Of a stretch of DNA of 64,000 bases, positions 33,753-42,834 are shown piece by piece; within the stretch, counting starts at the first letter, position 1; every line of letters begins with the position of its first letter. A model generated the notes under the pieces. It saw nothing but the letters and a program-made list of their open reading frames with translations. It had not been told where the DNA came from and searched no databases. Source of the DNA: Pontitalea aquivivens (GTDB lineage Bacteria; Pseudomonadota; Alphaproteobacteria; Rhodobacterales; Rhodobacteraceae); NCBI RefSeq assembly GCF_046507575.1, contig NZ_JBKFEY010000012.1, positions 1 through 64,000 of the forward strand. Reading direction: 5' to 3'. A program made the translations under genes and the position numbers.

Positions 33753-34916
33753 GTGGACTTGACCTATACCGCCGCGCAGGACCGTTTCCGCCAGGAGGTC
33801 CGCTCCTGGATGGAGGCGCATGTGCCCCCCGACCCCCTGCCCTCATTCGATGCCAGCCGCGAAGGCTTTGAGGCACACCGCGCCTGGGAACGCGTGCTGC
33901 ATCAGGGCCGCTGGGGCATGGTCACCTGGCCCGAAAGCTATGGCGGACGCGGGCTGGACCTGATCCAGTGGCTGATCTTCGAGGAAGAATACTACCGCGC
34001 CGGCGCGCCCCTTCGGGTGAACCAGAACGGCATCTTCCTGCTGGGCCCGACGCTGATGGAATACGGTACGCCGGACCAAAAGGCGCGCTTCCTGTCCGCG
34101 ATGGCCTCGGGCGACGAAATCTGGGCGCAGGCCTGGTCCGAACCGCAGGCAGGCAGCGACCTGGCCGCCGTGCGCGCCACCGCCACGCGGGAAGGTGACG
34201 ACTATGTGCTGCGCGGGCACAAGATCTGGTCCTCGCGCGCGGTCTTTGCCGATTGGGCCTTTGGCCTGTTCCGCACCGATCCCGCCAGCGAACGGCACAA
34301 GGGCCTGTCGCTGATCTTCTTCCCGCTGAACGCGCCGGGCGTGCGCGTGCAGCCGATCGCGCAGATCGACGGCGAAACCGGCTTTGCCGAACTGTTCCTT
34401 GAAGATGTCCGCGTCCCGGCCTTCAACCGGCTGGGCGACGAAGGCCAGGGCTGGTCGATCTGCATGGCCACCGCAGGCTTTGAACGCGGGCTGATGCTGC
34501 GGTCGCCGGCACGCTTCCAGGTTGCCGCCGCACGGCTGGTGGATCTGTTCCGCGCCCATCGCAACACCGTCGACCCCACCACCGAGGCCGCCGTGATGCA
34601 GGCCTGGATGGACGCCGAGGCCTATGCCCTGTCGGTCTACAACACCGCCTCGCGGCTGACGGCGGGCGGGCATATCGGGCCCGAAGCCTCGACCAACAAG
34701 ATCTTCTGGTCGGAAATGGACATCGCCATGCACAAGGCCGCCCTGTCGATCCTGGGCGCCCGGGCCGAGCTGTTGCGCAGCGCCCCAAAGGGGGCCGGGG
34801 TGGGCCGGTGGCTGGATGGGTTCTTCTTCTCGCTCGCCGGGCCGATCTATGCCGGCTCGAACGAAATTCAGCGCAACATCATCGCCGAGCGGATGCTTGG
34901 CCTGCCAAGGGGCTGA
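33753..34916 (+). CDS. fadE31: Acyl-CoA dehydrogenase, FadE31-like
   Basis: A 387-residue acyl-CoA dehydrogenase closely resembling mycobacterial FadE31 in recalled sequence: EGFEAHRAWERVLHQGRWGMVTWP, FEEEYYRAGAPLRVNQNG, AQAWSEPQAGSDLAAV (FAD site), GHKIWSSRAVFADWAFGLFR, ERGLMLRSPARFQVA and GPIYAGSNEIQRNIIAERMLG. The canonical catalytic Glu of the YEGT motif is replaced (YAGS), as in heteromeric steroid dehydrogenases. The start is a GTG behind AGGA. With the next gene it likely forms an alpha2-beta2 complex acting on ring-opened C/D intermediates. Confidence 0.85.
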   Translation: MDLTYTAAQDRFRQEVRSWMEAHVPPDPLPSFDASREGFEAHRAWERVLHQGRWGMVTWPESYGGRGLDLIQWLIFEEEYYRAGAPLRVNQNGIFLLGPTLMEYGTPDQKARFLSAMASGDEIWAQAWSEPQAGSDLAAVRATATREGDDYVLRGHKIWSSRAVFADWAFGLFRTDPASERHKGLSLIFFPLNAPGVRVQPIAQIDGETGFAELFLEDVRVPAFNRLGDEGQGWSICMATAGFERGLMLRSPARFQVAAARLVDLFRAHRNTVDPTTEAAVMQAWMDAEAYALSVYNTASRLTAGGHIGPEASTNKIFWSEMDIAMHKAALSILGARAELLRSAPKGAGVGRWLDGFFFSLAGPIYAGSNEIQRNIIAERMLGLPRG

Positions 34917-34918
34917 GC

Positions 34919-35974
34919 ATGGATTTCCGGTTTACCGAAGAACAGCAGATGACCGCCGAGGTGGTGCACACCCTGCTGGCCGACACCTGCCAACCCGCCG
35001 ACCTGCGCCGCCTGATGGCCTCGGGCGCGGGCCGCGACAAGGACCGCTGGGCCAAGATCACCGAGATGGGTCTGGCCGGCGCGCTGGTGCCCGAAGAGAC
35101 GGGCGGCCTGGGCCTGCAGGCCGCTGATTTCGTGCTGGCCGCCGAAGCCTGCGGTTATGCGGGCCTGCCCGAACCGCTGGTGGAACACGTCGGAACCGCC
35201 CTGCCCCTTCTGGCCGATCTGGCCCCCGAGGCACCCGAACTTGCCCGCGCGCTGGAAGGTAAAATCACCGTGGCCGTGGGCCACCCGGCGAACCTGTTTG
35301 TCGCCGATGCCGACAGCGCCGGCGCGCTGGTTCTGGAACACGACGGCGCTGTATGTCTGGTCGATCCGGCCAAGGCGCGCCTGACGCGGCAAGACAGCAT
35401 CGACCCATTCCGGCGTCTGTTCACCGTCAACTTCGACCCGGCCGAAGCGCGCCTGCTGGCCACCGCCGAGATCGCCGCCCCCGCGCTGGCGGCAACGCTG
35501 GACCGGGGCGCGCTGTTCACCGCCGCGCAGCTGGTGGGGATCGCGCAGCGTTGCGTCGATCTGGCCGTGGCCTATGCCAGGGAACGTCAGCAATTCGGCA
35601 AGCCAATCGGCGTCAACCAGGCGATCAAGCACCACCTGGCCACCGCGCAGGTCAAGATCGAATTCGCCCGCCCGGTGGTTCATGCCGGTGCCGCGATGCT
35701 GGCGCAGGGGGATCTGTATTCCCGCGCGCGCATTTCCCAGGCCAGGCTGGCCGCCGCCGAGGCCGCCGACCTTGCCGCCCGCACCGCGATCCAGGTGCAC
35801 GGCGCGATGGGCTATTCCTGGGAGGTGGACGTCCACTTCTTCCTGAAACGCGCGCTGGCGCTGACCACCTGGTGGGGCACGCCCGCGCTGCACCGCGCCC
35901 GCGTGGCCGACAGGGTCCTGAATGGCCGCCTTGGCCCGGACCAGACCTTTGCAAAGGAAACGACCCATGGCTGA
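34919..35974 (+). CDS. Acyl-CoA dehydrogenase, FadE32/FadE33-type partner subunit
   Basis: A 351-residue acyl-CoA dehydrogenase, shorter than the usual 380. It has the N-terminal helical domain (FRFTEEQQMTAEVVHTLL), a poorly conserved beta domain and the C-terminal helices with RERQQFGKPIGVNQAIKHHLA, then IQVHGAMGYSWEVDVHFFLKRA, which carries the FAD-contacting Gln/His-Gly element. It begins 2 nt after the fadE31-like gene and overlaps the thiolase start by 8 nt. In actinobacterial steroid clusters FadE31 pairs with FadE32/33 subunits of this kind. The exact number cannot be settled by eye. Confidence 0.8.
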   Translation: MDFRFTEEQQMTAEVVHTLLADTCQPADLRRLMASGAGRDKDRWAKITEMGLAGALVPEETGGLGLQAADFVLAAEACGYAGLPEPLVEHVGTALPLLADLAPEAPELARALEGKITVAVGHPANLFVADADSAGALVLEHDGAVCLVDPAKARLTRQDSIDPFRRLFTVNFDPAEARLLATAEIAAPALAATLDRGALFTAAQLVGIAQRCVDLAVAYARERQQFGKPIGVNQAIKHHLATAQVKIEFARPVVHAGAAMLAQGDLYSRARISQARLAAAEAADLAARTAIQVHGAMGYSWEVDVHFFLKRALALTTWWGTPALHRARVADRVLNGRLGPDQTFAKETTHG

Positions 35975-37118
35975 GGCCTATATCATCGACGCGGTCCGCA
36001 CCCCGATCGGACGCAAGAAGGGCTCTTTGGCCGCGATGCACCCCGCCGACCTGGGCGCGGTGCCGCTGCAGGCGCTGATGGCGCGCAACGATGTCGACCC
36101 GGGCGCGGTGGACGATGTGATCTATGGCTGCACCGACACCATCGGCGGGCAGGCGGGCGACATCGCGCGCACCTGCTGGCTCGTGGCGGGCCTGCCGCTG
36201 CATGTGCCCGGCGTCACCATCGACCGGCAATGCGGATCATCGCAGCAGGCGGTGCATTTCGCCGCCCAGGGCGTCATGAGCGGCACGCAGGATCTGGTCA
36301 TCGCGGGCGGCGTGCAGAACATGAACGCCATCCCGATTTCCGCCGCGATGATCCTGGGCCAGCAATATGGCTATCCCGACCCGTTCCGCACCTCGACCGG
36401 ATGGCAGGCGCGCTTTGGCGATCAGGAAGTCGGCCAGTTCCGTTCGGCCGAGATGATCGCCGAACGGTGGAACTGCACCCGCGAGGAGATGGAACGGTTC
36501 GCCCTTGAAAGCCACCACCGCGCCATCGCCGCGATGGACGAGGGCCGCTTTGCCCGCGAAATCGCCCCCGTCGGCGATTTCACCACCGATGAGACGCCGC
36601 GCCGCGACACCTCGCTGGAACGCATGGCGACGCTGCCGACCCTGATCGAGGGCGGGCGCGTCACCGCAGGCGTGGCCAGCCAGAACTGCGACGCGGCCTC
36701 GGCCATGCTGATCGCCTCGGAACGGGCGGTGCGCGACCACGGGCTTAAGCCGCGCGCGCGTATCCACCACATGACCGTGCGCGCCGACGATCCGGTCTGG
36801 ATGCTGACCGCGCCGATCCCGGCCACGCGCCACGCGCTGGAAAAAAGCGGCCTTTCGGTCAATGACATCGACCTGTTCGAATGCAACGAGGCCTTCGCCT
36901 CGGTGCCGATGGCCTGGATGAAAGAGCTTGGCATCCCGCATGAGAAGGTCAACGTGAACGGCGGCGGCATCGCGCTTGGCCACCCGATCGGGGCCACCGG
37001 CACGCGGCTGATGACAACGCTGCTGAACGAACTGGAACGCCGCGGCGGCCGCTATGGCCTGCAAACCATGTGCGAAGGCGGCGGCCAGGCGAACGTAACC
37101 ATCATCGAAAGGCTGTAA
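35967..37118 (+). CDS. fadA6: Steroid-type thiolase, FadA6-like
   Basis: A 383-residue thiolase. The nucleophilic Cys is in VTIDRQCGSSQQAVHFAAQ (about residue 92), with NEAFASVPMAWMKEL, GGGIALGHPIGATG (catalytic His) and QTMCEGGGQANVTIIERL (second Cys) at the C-terminus. The IDAVRTPIGRKKGSLAAMHPADLGA start, the IARxxWL and GVQNMxxIPISxAM segments and the ending agree closely with recalled FadA6 of mycobacteria, which cleaves a beta-keto CoA ester after opening of steroid rings C and D. It is coupled to the two dehydrogenase genes. Confidence 0.87.
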   Translation: MAEAYIIDAVRTPIGRKKGSLAAMHPADLGAVPLQALMARNDVDPGAVDDVIYGCTDTIGGQAGDIARTCWLVAGLPLHVPGVTIDRQCGSSQQAVHFAAQGVMSGTQDLVIAGGVQNMNAIPISAAMILGQQYGYPDPFRTSTGWQARFGDQEVGQFRSAEMIAERWNCTREEMERFALESHHRAIAAMDEGRFAREIAPVGDFTTDETPRRDTSLERMATLPTLIEGGRVTAGVASQNCDAASAMLIASERAVRDHGLKPRARIHHMTVRADDPVWMLTAPIPATRHALEKSGLSVNDIDLFECNEAFASVPMAWMKELGIPHEKVNVNGGGIALGHPIGATGTRLMTTLLNELERRGGRYGLQTMCEGGGQANVTIIERL

Positions 37119-37121
37119 CCT

Positions 37122-37721
37122 ATGCCGGTTTACGCCTTCGAGGGGATCGTGCCGGTCGTCCATCCGACGACCTTCCTGCACCCGACGGCGGTGCTGATCG
37201 GCGATGTGACGATCGGGCCGCGCTGCTACATCGGGCCGAATGCCTCGTTGCGGGGCGATTTCGGGCGCATCACCGTCGTGGGTGACGCCAGCGTACAGGA
37301 CAATTGCACGCTGCACACCGGCGCGGGATCAGATTGCATCGTCGGGCGCGGGGCGACCATCGGCCACGGCGTCGTGCTGCATGGCTGCAGCGTGGGGGTG
37401 AACGCGCTGGTCGGCATGAACAGCGTGGTGCTGGACGGGGCCGAGATCGGCGAAGACAGCCTTGTCGCCGCGCTGAGCCTGGTCAAGAACGACGCAATCT
37501 TTCCGGCGCGCAGCCTGATCGCGGGTAACCCGGCACGCCTGATCAAGGAACTGCCGGAAGAGACGATCCGTTGGCGCAACAACGGCGATGGCGAATATCA
37601 GCGGCTGGCCGATCGCTCGCTGGCAGGGCTTGTGGCCTGCGCCCCCCTGACCGAGGCGGGACCGGATCGCAGACGCAACACGGGACAGGCGCGGGCCGTG
37701 CGGCTTTCGCCCCGCAATTGA
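37122..37721 (+). CDS. Gamma-carbonic anhydrase-like hexapeptide protein (PaaY/CaiE family)
   Basis: A 199-residue left-handed beta-helix protein: HPTAVLIGDVTIGPRCYIGPNASLRGDFG, then repeated hexapeptide turns (VGDASVQDNCTLH, GHGVVLHGCSVG, ALVGMNSVVLDGAEIG). Its three metal His candidates are in CTLHTG, IGHG and VLHG. A C-terminal helix (PEETIRWRNNGDGEYQRLADRS) is typical of PaaY and CaiE, which occur in CoA-catabolic operons; PaaY hydrolyses stalled CoA thioesters. Its place between the thiolase and an SDR suggests the same protective thioesterase role. The last 30 residues are an Arg-rich tail of unknown value. Confidence 0.85.
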   Translation: MPVYAFEGIVPVVHPTTFLHPTAVLIGDVTIGPRCYIGPNASLRGDFGRITVVGDASVQDNCTLHTGAGSDCIVGRGATIGHGVVLHGCSVGVNALVGMNSVVLDGAEIGEDSLVAALSLVKNDAIFPARSLIAGNPARLIKELPEETIRWRNNGDGEYQRLADRSLAGLVACAPLTEAGPDRRRNTGQARAVRLSPRN

Positions 37722-37733
37722 AGGAAGAAGCTG

Positions 37734-38639
37734 ATGGGGATTTGCAAGGATCGTGTGGTGATCGTGACCGGCGCGGGCCGGGGCCTTGGCCGCGCCTATG
37801 CGCTGGGTCTGGCTGCCGAGGGTGCCAAGGTCGTGGTCAACGATCTGGGCGTGGGCACGCATGGCGATGACACCGCCGAAACCCCCGCCCAGCAAGTGGT
37901 GGACGAGATCCGCGCCATGGGCGGCAAGGCGATCGCCAACTTTGACGACGTCGCCGATTATGAGGCGGGCGGCCGCATCGTGCAGGCGGCGCTGGATGCC
38001 TTTGGCCGGCTGGATGCGGTGGTGAACAACGCGGGCTTCGTGCGCGACCGGATGTTCGTGTCCTGCACGCCCGAAGAATGGGATGCGGTGCTGCGCGTCC
38101 ACCTGCGCGGGCATTTCTGCATCAGCCGCCACGCGGTCGACCACTGGCGCGCCGAGGTCAAGGCCGGTCGCAAGGTCGATGCGCGGATCGTCAACACCTC
38201 CAGCGGGGCGGGGCTTCAGGGCAGCATGGGCCAAAGCGCCTATTCGGCCGCCAAAGCCGGCATCGCCACGCTGACGCTGGTACAGGCGGCGGAACTGGCG
38301 CGCTATGGCATCACGGCCAATGCGCTGGCCCCGAATGCCCGCACCCGGATGACCGAAACCGCCTTTGCCGACGCGATGAAACCCGTCGAGGGCGCCTTTG
38401 ACCGCTTTGCCCCTGAAAACACCGCGCCGCTGGTGGCATGGCTGTGCAGCGAGGGGTCATCCAAGGTAACGGGCCAGGTGTTCGAACTGATCGGCGGCAC
38501 GATCCGCATTTGCCTGGGCTGGAACGACGGCCCGGAATACGACAAGGGCAGCCGCTGGCAGGCGGCGGAACTGGGCGACAAGATCACCGAACTGATGGCG
38601 CAGCGCCCTGCCCCGAAACCGGTCTACGGCACCGCCTGA
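37734..38639 (+). CDS. SDR oxidoreductase, Rv3548c-like
   Basis: A 301-residue short-chain dehydrogenase of the multifunctional-enzyme type. It has NAD-binding TGAGRGLGRAYALGLAAEG with a VNDLGVG segment, NNAGFVRDRMFV and the catalytic Ser/Tyr/Lys (NTSSGAGLQGS, YSAAKAG). The C-terminal part, with TGQVFELIGGTIRI and DKGSRWQAAELGD, agrees closely with recalled Rv3548c of the KstR2 regulon. It probably oxidises a beta-hydroxyacyl-CoA intermediate. It is the last gene of the unit, and a strong terminator follows 20 nt after its stop. Confidence 0.85.
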   Translation: MGICKDRVVIVTGAGRGLGRAYALGLAAEGAKVVVNDLGVGTHGDDTAETPAQQVVDEIRAMGGKAIANFDDVADYEAGGRIVQAALDAFGRLDAVVNNAGFVRDRMFVSCTPEEWDAVLRVHLRGHFCISRHAVDHWRAEVKAGRKVDARIVNTSSGAGLQGSMGQSAYSAAKAGIATLTLVQAAELARYGITANALAPNARTRMTETAFADAMKPVEGAFDRFAPENTAPLVAWLCSEGSSKVTGQVFELIGGTIRICLGWNDGPEYDKGSRWQAAELGDKITELMAQRPAPKPVYGTA

Positions 38640-38658
38640 ACAATGCGTCCCCCGCAAG

Positions 38659-38691
38659 AAGAAGGCCCGCCCTTTCGGGGCGGGCCTTCTT
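38659..38691. terminator. Bidirectional intrinsic terminator
   Basis: A perfect 14-bp stem, AAGAAGGCCCGCCC / GGGCGGGCCTTCTT, with a 5-nt TTTCG loop lies between the convergent SDR and fadD3-like genes. The arms end in A-rich and T-rich bases, allowing termination in both directions. Confidence 0.9.
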
Positions 38692-38692
38692 G

Positions 38693-40279
38693 TTACACCG
38701 CGCGTTGCGGGTCGCTGCGAAGGTGATCTTTGACGACCTTGCCCTGCGCGCTGGTAGGCAGCGATATGCGGAATTCAATGCTGCGCGGCACCTTGAAGTT
38801 GGCGATGTTCTGGCGCGCCCAGGCGATCAGTTCGGCCTCGGTCGCGGTGGTCCCGGGGCGCAGCACGACGAAGGCCTTGCCGACCTCGCCCATGCGTTCG
38901 TCAGGCACGCCGATCACGGCGATCTGGCCCACGGCGGGATGCGCGCTCATCAGCCGCTCGATCTCGGCCGGGTAACAGTTGAAGCCGCCGGTGATGTAGA
39001 CATCCTTCACCCGGTCCTCGATCCGCAGGTTGCCGTCACTATCGAAATAGCCGATATCGCCGGTGTGCAGCCAGCCGTTCTTGTCGATTGTTTCGGCGGT
39101 GGCCTCGGGGTTGTGGAAATAGCCGCGCATGGTGATGTAGCCACGGATCACCACCTCGCCGGGCTGGCCGTCGGGCAAAAGGTTGCCCTCGGCGTCCATG
39201 ATCCGCACCTCGGTTTCCGGGAAAGGCTTGCCGGCGGTGTTGGCGATCACCTCGGCGTCGTCATCGGCGCGGCACATCGTGCCATAGCCGCCGCATTCGG
39301 TCAGACCATAGCCGTTGACCACGCCGGAAAATCCCAGTTCCGACCGCATCCGCCGGATCAGCGTTGCCGGCACAACCGACCCGCCAGTCGCCCCCAGCCG
39401 CAGGCTGCTGGTGTCGAACTTCGCAAGTTCGGGATGCTGCAACATGCCGTGGAAGATCGCCGGCGGACCGGGGATGACAGAGATCTTTTCGTTCTGCACC
39501 CGGTGCAGGATTTCCCCGGGGTCGTAGGTCAGATGCGGCATCAGCACCGCCCCGCGCATCAGCGACACGATCCCGCCCGAACGATAGCCGAAGGCGTGAA
39601 AGAACGGAGGGATCACCAGGATGCGGTCCCCCTGTTGGATCCCGACCCGCGTGGCCCAGGCGTCAATGGCGCGCAGGCATTTGCGGTGTTCATACATAAC
39701 CCCCTTGGGATAGCCCGTGGTGCCCGAGGTGAACAGCATGTCGCACAGATCCTCGGGGCCGACCTCGGCGATGCGGGCGTCGAGCGCCTCTTCGGAAATC
39801 TGACCGGCCCGGGCCAGAAAGGCATCCCAGGCGACCTCGCCGGCCTTGGGGTTGTCGAACACGACGATGTCACGCAGCGGGGCACGGCCTTCGGCGGGGA
39901 TCATGTCGGGATAGTGCAGGCCCAGGAAATCGCCCACCGACATCAGCATGGTGGCTTCGCTGCGCCGGATCAGTTCGGACACCTCGGTGCCCTTGAACCG
40001 GGTCGAGCAGGGAATCAGGATGCCGCCCGCGCTGAGCAGGCCCATCGCGGTGGCGAACCACTGCCAGCTGTTCGGGCCCCAGATCATCACTTTGTCGCCC
40101 TTGGCCAACCCCGTGGCCATGAAGGCGCGGGCGATCTGCCGGCGCAGGCGATCGAACCCGACGAAGCTCAGCCTGACGCCGCGATCTTCGATAAAGGTTT
40201 GTGTGCCATAAGCCCGGGCCGCATCGGCACACAGCGCCGGTATCGTCGTGAATTCCCATACCGGGCTGTCAGCGGTCAT
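38693..40279 (-). CDS. fadD3: Acyl-CoA ligase, FadD3-like (HIP-CoA synthetase)
   Basis: A 528-residue adenylate-forming ligase: P-loop DMLFTSGTTGYPKGVMYEH (about residue 180), VIPPFFHAFGYRSGGI, NGYGLTECGGYGTMCRADDD, hinge GDIGYFDSDGNLRIEDRVKD and the C-terminal Lys in SAQGKVVKDHL. The FHxFGYK/RxG and GTMCRxEDD segments agree with recalled FadD3 of mycobacteria, which activates the propionate side chain of HIP (the steroid C/D-ring remnant) to HIP-CoA. This is the entry step of the pathway encoded around it. It is transcribed alone from a regulon-element promoter. Confidence 0.85.
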   Translation of the reverse strand: MTADSPVWEFTTIPALCADAARAYGTQTFIEDRGVRLSFVGFDRLRRQIARAFMATGLAKGDKVMIWGPNSWQWFATAMGLLSAGGILIPCSTRFKGTEVSELIRRSEATMLMSVGDFLGLHYPDMIPAEGRAPLRDIVVFDNPKAGEVAWDAFLARAGQISEEALDARIAEVGPEDLCDMLFTSGTTGYPKGVMYEHRKCLRAIDAWATRVGIQQGDRILVIPPFFHAFGYRSGGIVSLMRGAVLMPHLTYDPGEILHRVQNEKISVIPGPPAIFHGMLQHPELAKFDTSSLRLGATGGSVVPATLIRRMRSELGFSGVVNGYGLTECGGYGTMCRADDDAEVIANTAGKPFPETEVRIMDAEGNLLPDGQPGEVVIRGYITMRGYFHNPEATAETIDKNGWLHTGDIGYFDSDGNLRIEDRVKDVYITGGFNCYPAEIERLMSAHPAVGQIAVIGVPDERMGEVGKAFVVLRPGTTATEAELIAWARQNIANFKVPRSIEFRISLPTSAQGKVVKDHLRSDPQRAV

Positions 40280-40370
40280 CTTTCACCTGTGTCTGTGGAT
40301 ATTGTATCGGGCTCATCATCCGGCTTTCCCGAGGTTGCCGACGTGATAGCATCATCCCGCCCACCCGCCC

Positions 40371-40389
40371 GCATCGTCCGAAGGGACGA
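40371..40389 (-). promoter_or_regulatory. 19-bp steroid-island element, site 5
   Basis: TCGTC-CCTTCGG-ACGATGC, on the minus strand, ending 91 nt before the fadD3-like start. CGTCC-N3-CGGACG makes it strongly palindromic, so it could also serve the divergent SDR gene at 40452. Confidence 0.7.
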
Positions 40390-40451
40390 GTTGGTCAACG
40401 CCCAACGCCCCTACAACAGGTCAAACCAGGAACTGCCCGAGGAGACCACCC

Positions 40452-41258
40452 GTGATCCGCGAAAACCAGTCTTACCTGCCACCGATGACGGGGCAAGTCG
40501 TCATCGTCACCGGCGGCACCAAGGGCATCGGCCGCCATATCGCCCAGGCCTTTCTGGACGCCGGCGCCGAGGTGGCCGTCTGTGCCCGCACCGCGCCCGA
40601 AGCGCTGCCCGAAAGCGGTGGGCGGCGCGCCAGCTTCCATGCCTGCGACGTGCGCGACGCAACCGCCTGCCGCGCCCTTGTCGATACGGTGGCAAGCGCG
40701 CATGGCGGGCGGCTGGATGTGCTGGTGAACAACGCGGGGGGGTCGCCACCCGCCGATGCCGCGACCGTCTCTCCGCGCTTTTCCGAGGCGATCATCGCGC
40801 TGAACCTGACCGCACCGCTGCATCTGTCCCAGGCAGCGCATCGCTGGATGATAGCGCAGCCACAAGGCGGCTCGATCATCAACATCGCCAGCGTCGCTGG
40901 CGTACGCCCCGCCCCCGGCACCGTTGCCTATGGCGCGGCCAAGGCGGGGCTGCTGAACCTGACCACCAGCCTTGCACAGGAATGGGGGCCAAAGATCCGG
41001 GTCAATGCGATCATCTGCGGCCTGATGCAGACCGAACAGACCGACCTGAGCTATGGCTCGGCCGCGGCACAGACCGAACTGAAGGCCGCCCTGCCAATGA
41101 AGCGCATGGGCACCGGCCCCGATATTGCGGCGGCCGCGCTTTTTCTGGCTTCGCCGATGGCGGCCTTCATAAGCGGTGCGCGCCTTGAGGTGGATGGCGG
41201 GGGCGAACCGCCGTTGTTCCTTGACATCATCCGCCGCCATGCAAGCGATGCGGACTAG
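40452..41258 (+). CDS. SDR family oxidoreductase
   Basis: A 268-residue classical short-chain dehydrogenase: VIVTGGTKGIGRHIAQAFLDAG, NNAGGSPPADAA, IINIASVAG, catalytic YGAAKAG and a C-terminal GARLEVDGGGEPPLF. The GTG start has GGAG upstream; the MTGQVVIVTGG Met 11 codons later is an alternative. It is the divergent partner of the fadD3-like gene. Its stop codon overlaps the next regulon element. The substrate is probably a hydroxyl or keto group of a steroid intermediate; which one is unknown. Confidence 0.85.
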   Translation: MIRENQSYLPPMTGQVVIVTGGTKGIGRHIAQAFLDAGAEVAVCARTAPEALPESGGRRASFHACDVRDATACRALVDTVASAHGGRLDVLVNNAGGSPPADAATVSPRFSEAIIALNLTAPLHLSQAAHRWMIAQPQGGSIINIASVAGVRPAPGTVAYGAAKAGLLNLTTSLAQEWGPKIRVNAIICGLMQTEQTDLSYGSAAAQTELKAALPMKRMGTGPDIAAAALFLASPMAAFISGARLEVDGGGEPPLFLDIIRRHASDAD

Positions 41259-41274
41259 TCTGAATGAATGATGC
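41256..41274 (+). promoter_or_regulatory. 19-bp steroid-island element, site 6 (weak)
   Basis: TAGTC-TGAATGA-ATGATGC, on the plus strand, ending 54 nt before the LivJ-like start. The right half has one mismatch. On the opposite strand it also reads CATTCAGAC, so its orientation is less sure than for the others. Confidence 0.45.
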
Positions 41275-41328
41275 GGCGCGGGCCGTTGAAAGGCCTGATC
41301 ACAGCTGAACAGAGGAGGAGGTTCCCCA

Positions 41329-42537
41329 ATGAACAAAGCCAAAACACCCAAGCGCCGAATGATGCGGGCCGCCACATCGCTGACCGCGATCGCCCTGTGG
41401 AGCACCGGCGCCTTCGCGCAGGACACGATCAAGATGGGCGGCATCATGTCGATGACCGGCGGCGGCGCCTCGATCGGGGTGGTCGCCGACAACGCCTGGC
41501 GCATGGCCATCGACGAGATCAACGAGGCCGGCGGCATCCTGGGCAAGAAGGTCGAATATGTCCTGGCCGACACGATGACCGACCCGACCCACGGCGTCAG
41601 CGAGACGCGCCGCCTGATCGAGAATGAAGGTATCCAGATCCTTGTTGGCCCCGCGACCAGCCAGGAAACGATGGGCATCACTGCGGTGACGAGTGAAAAG
41701 AAGATCGTCCAGCTGTCCACCGCCGCTTCGACCGACCTGACGCCTGCCTTCGCACCCTATCACTTCACCAGCTCGGTCACCGGCTTGAACCAGATGAAAG
41801 CCAACGTCGATTACGCGATTGACGTGCTGGGCCTGAAGAAACTGGCGCTGATCTCGGACAACGGCGGCATGTCCAAGGCCGCGGTCACCGAAATCGTCGC
41901 CTATATGACGGAACGCGGCAACGAGCCGGTGATCGTGCAGGAATTCCCCTTCCGCACCGAAGACATGACCCCGCAGCTGCTGTCGATGCGCAGTTCTGGC
42001 GCCGAAGCCGTGCTGCTGATCAACTCGATCGGCGACGATTCGCGCAAGTTTCTGGAAAACCGTGCCGATATCGGCTGGGAAGCGCCCGTGCTGGCCAGCA
42101 TGACGACGCAGAACTACGCCGTCGGCAACGCCAGGCTGCTGGGCGATGACGCCTTCAACGATGTCTATGCGACCCAGTTCGTCGGTATGACTTTCTGCCC
42201 CGGCGACGCCGTTGGGGAATCTGCCTTCGCCAAGTTCGCCGAACGCGCCCGCGCCCGCATCCCCAATATCGACCAGATGGGCGGGCCTTCGGCGCTGAAT
42301 CCCTATTTCATGCTGCCGATGGTGGCCGCCGCGGCCGCGAACGGTGCCGGTTCGACCGATGGCGACGCAATGAAAGCCTGGCTGGAAACCAAGGCCGGCG
42401 AAATCGTCGTGATGCAAGGCGCGGTCAACGCCAGCCCCGAAAGCCACTTCCTGCCAGCGGTGGAATCGGTCGTCGTGGTGCGCAATCCGCACAAGCCGCG
42501 CGAAGACGGCCTTGTGGAACGCGCGGTCTGCAACTAA
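41329..42537 (+). CDS. LIV-type ABC transporter substrate-binding protein
   Basis: A 402-residue periplasmic binding protein of the LivJ/HAAT class. It has a signal peptide to about residue 31 (ending GAFAQDT), then IKMGGIMSMTGGGASIGVVADNAW, EINEAGGILGKKVEYVLADT, ILVGPATSQETMGITAVTSE and LALISDNGGMSKA. GGAGGAGG lies before the ATG. It is separated from the livH, livMG, livF genes by 12 kb, yet all sit behind regulon elements, so it is the best candidate binder for that importer. A hairpin terminator follows immediately, so it is a single-gene unit. Confidence 0.9.
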   Translation: MNKAKTPKRRMMRAATSLTAIALWSTGAFAQDTIKMGGIMSMTGGGASIGVVADNAWRMAIDEINEAGGILGKKVEYVLADTMTDPTHGVSETRRLIENEGIQILVGPATSQETMGITAVTSEKKIVQLSTAASTDLTPAFAPYHFTSSVTGLNQMKANVDYAIDVLGLKKLALISDNGGMSKAAVTEIVAYMTERGNEPVIVQEFPFRTEDMTPQLLSMRSSGAEAVLLINSIGDDSRKFLENRADIGWEAPVLASMTTQNYAVGNARLLGDDAFNDVYATQFVGMTFCPGDAVGESAFAKFAERARARIPNIDQMGGPSALNPYFMLPMVAAAAANGAGSTDGDAMKAWLETKAGEIVVMQGAVNASPESHFLPAVESVVVVRNPHKPREDGLVERAVCN

Positions 42538-42561
42538 CGCCAGCCCTCCCCCTGGCTATTG

Positions 42562-42588
42562 GCCCCGCCCTCGTGGCGGGGCTTTTTT
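42562..42588 (+). terminator. Intrinsic terminator after the LivJ-like gene
   Basis: The stem GCCCCGCC / GGCGGGGC with a 5-nt loop is followed by six T residues. Confidence 0.9.
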
Positions 42589-42834
42589 CTTGCCACTTTC
42601 CGCAATTTTGACGTTGTGCAGTATTTTTCGACACCGTGACAATTTCTTTGACGATGCGTTAATTTGCTGACACTATGACGGCAGGACGGTTGACGGTACG
42701 GCGCAGAATCACGGAGGAGGACGCACCGCCACCACCCTGACCCGGACATTGGCCGGTGATGGGCCCGCACCGCTCCACGAGGGGATCCACAGGAAATCGC
42801 CGGGGCCGTATTGCGGTCACCGGAAGGGGGGATA

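Noticed and set aside
38438..41188. 916-codon plus-strand frame spanning fadD3 and parts of both neighbouring SDR genes
   Set aside because: It runs through an intrinsic terminator and three recognised genes in wrong frames, so it is not a gene.
42639..42657. Possible eleventh 19-bp element upstream of the luxR gene (ACAAT-TTCTTTG-ACGATGC)
   Set aside because: Only the right half fits. It is 178 nt from the start codon, outside the 49-100 nt range of the others, and the left half does not match.
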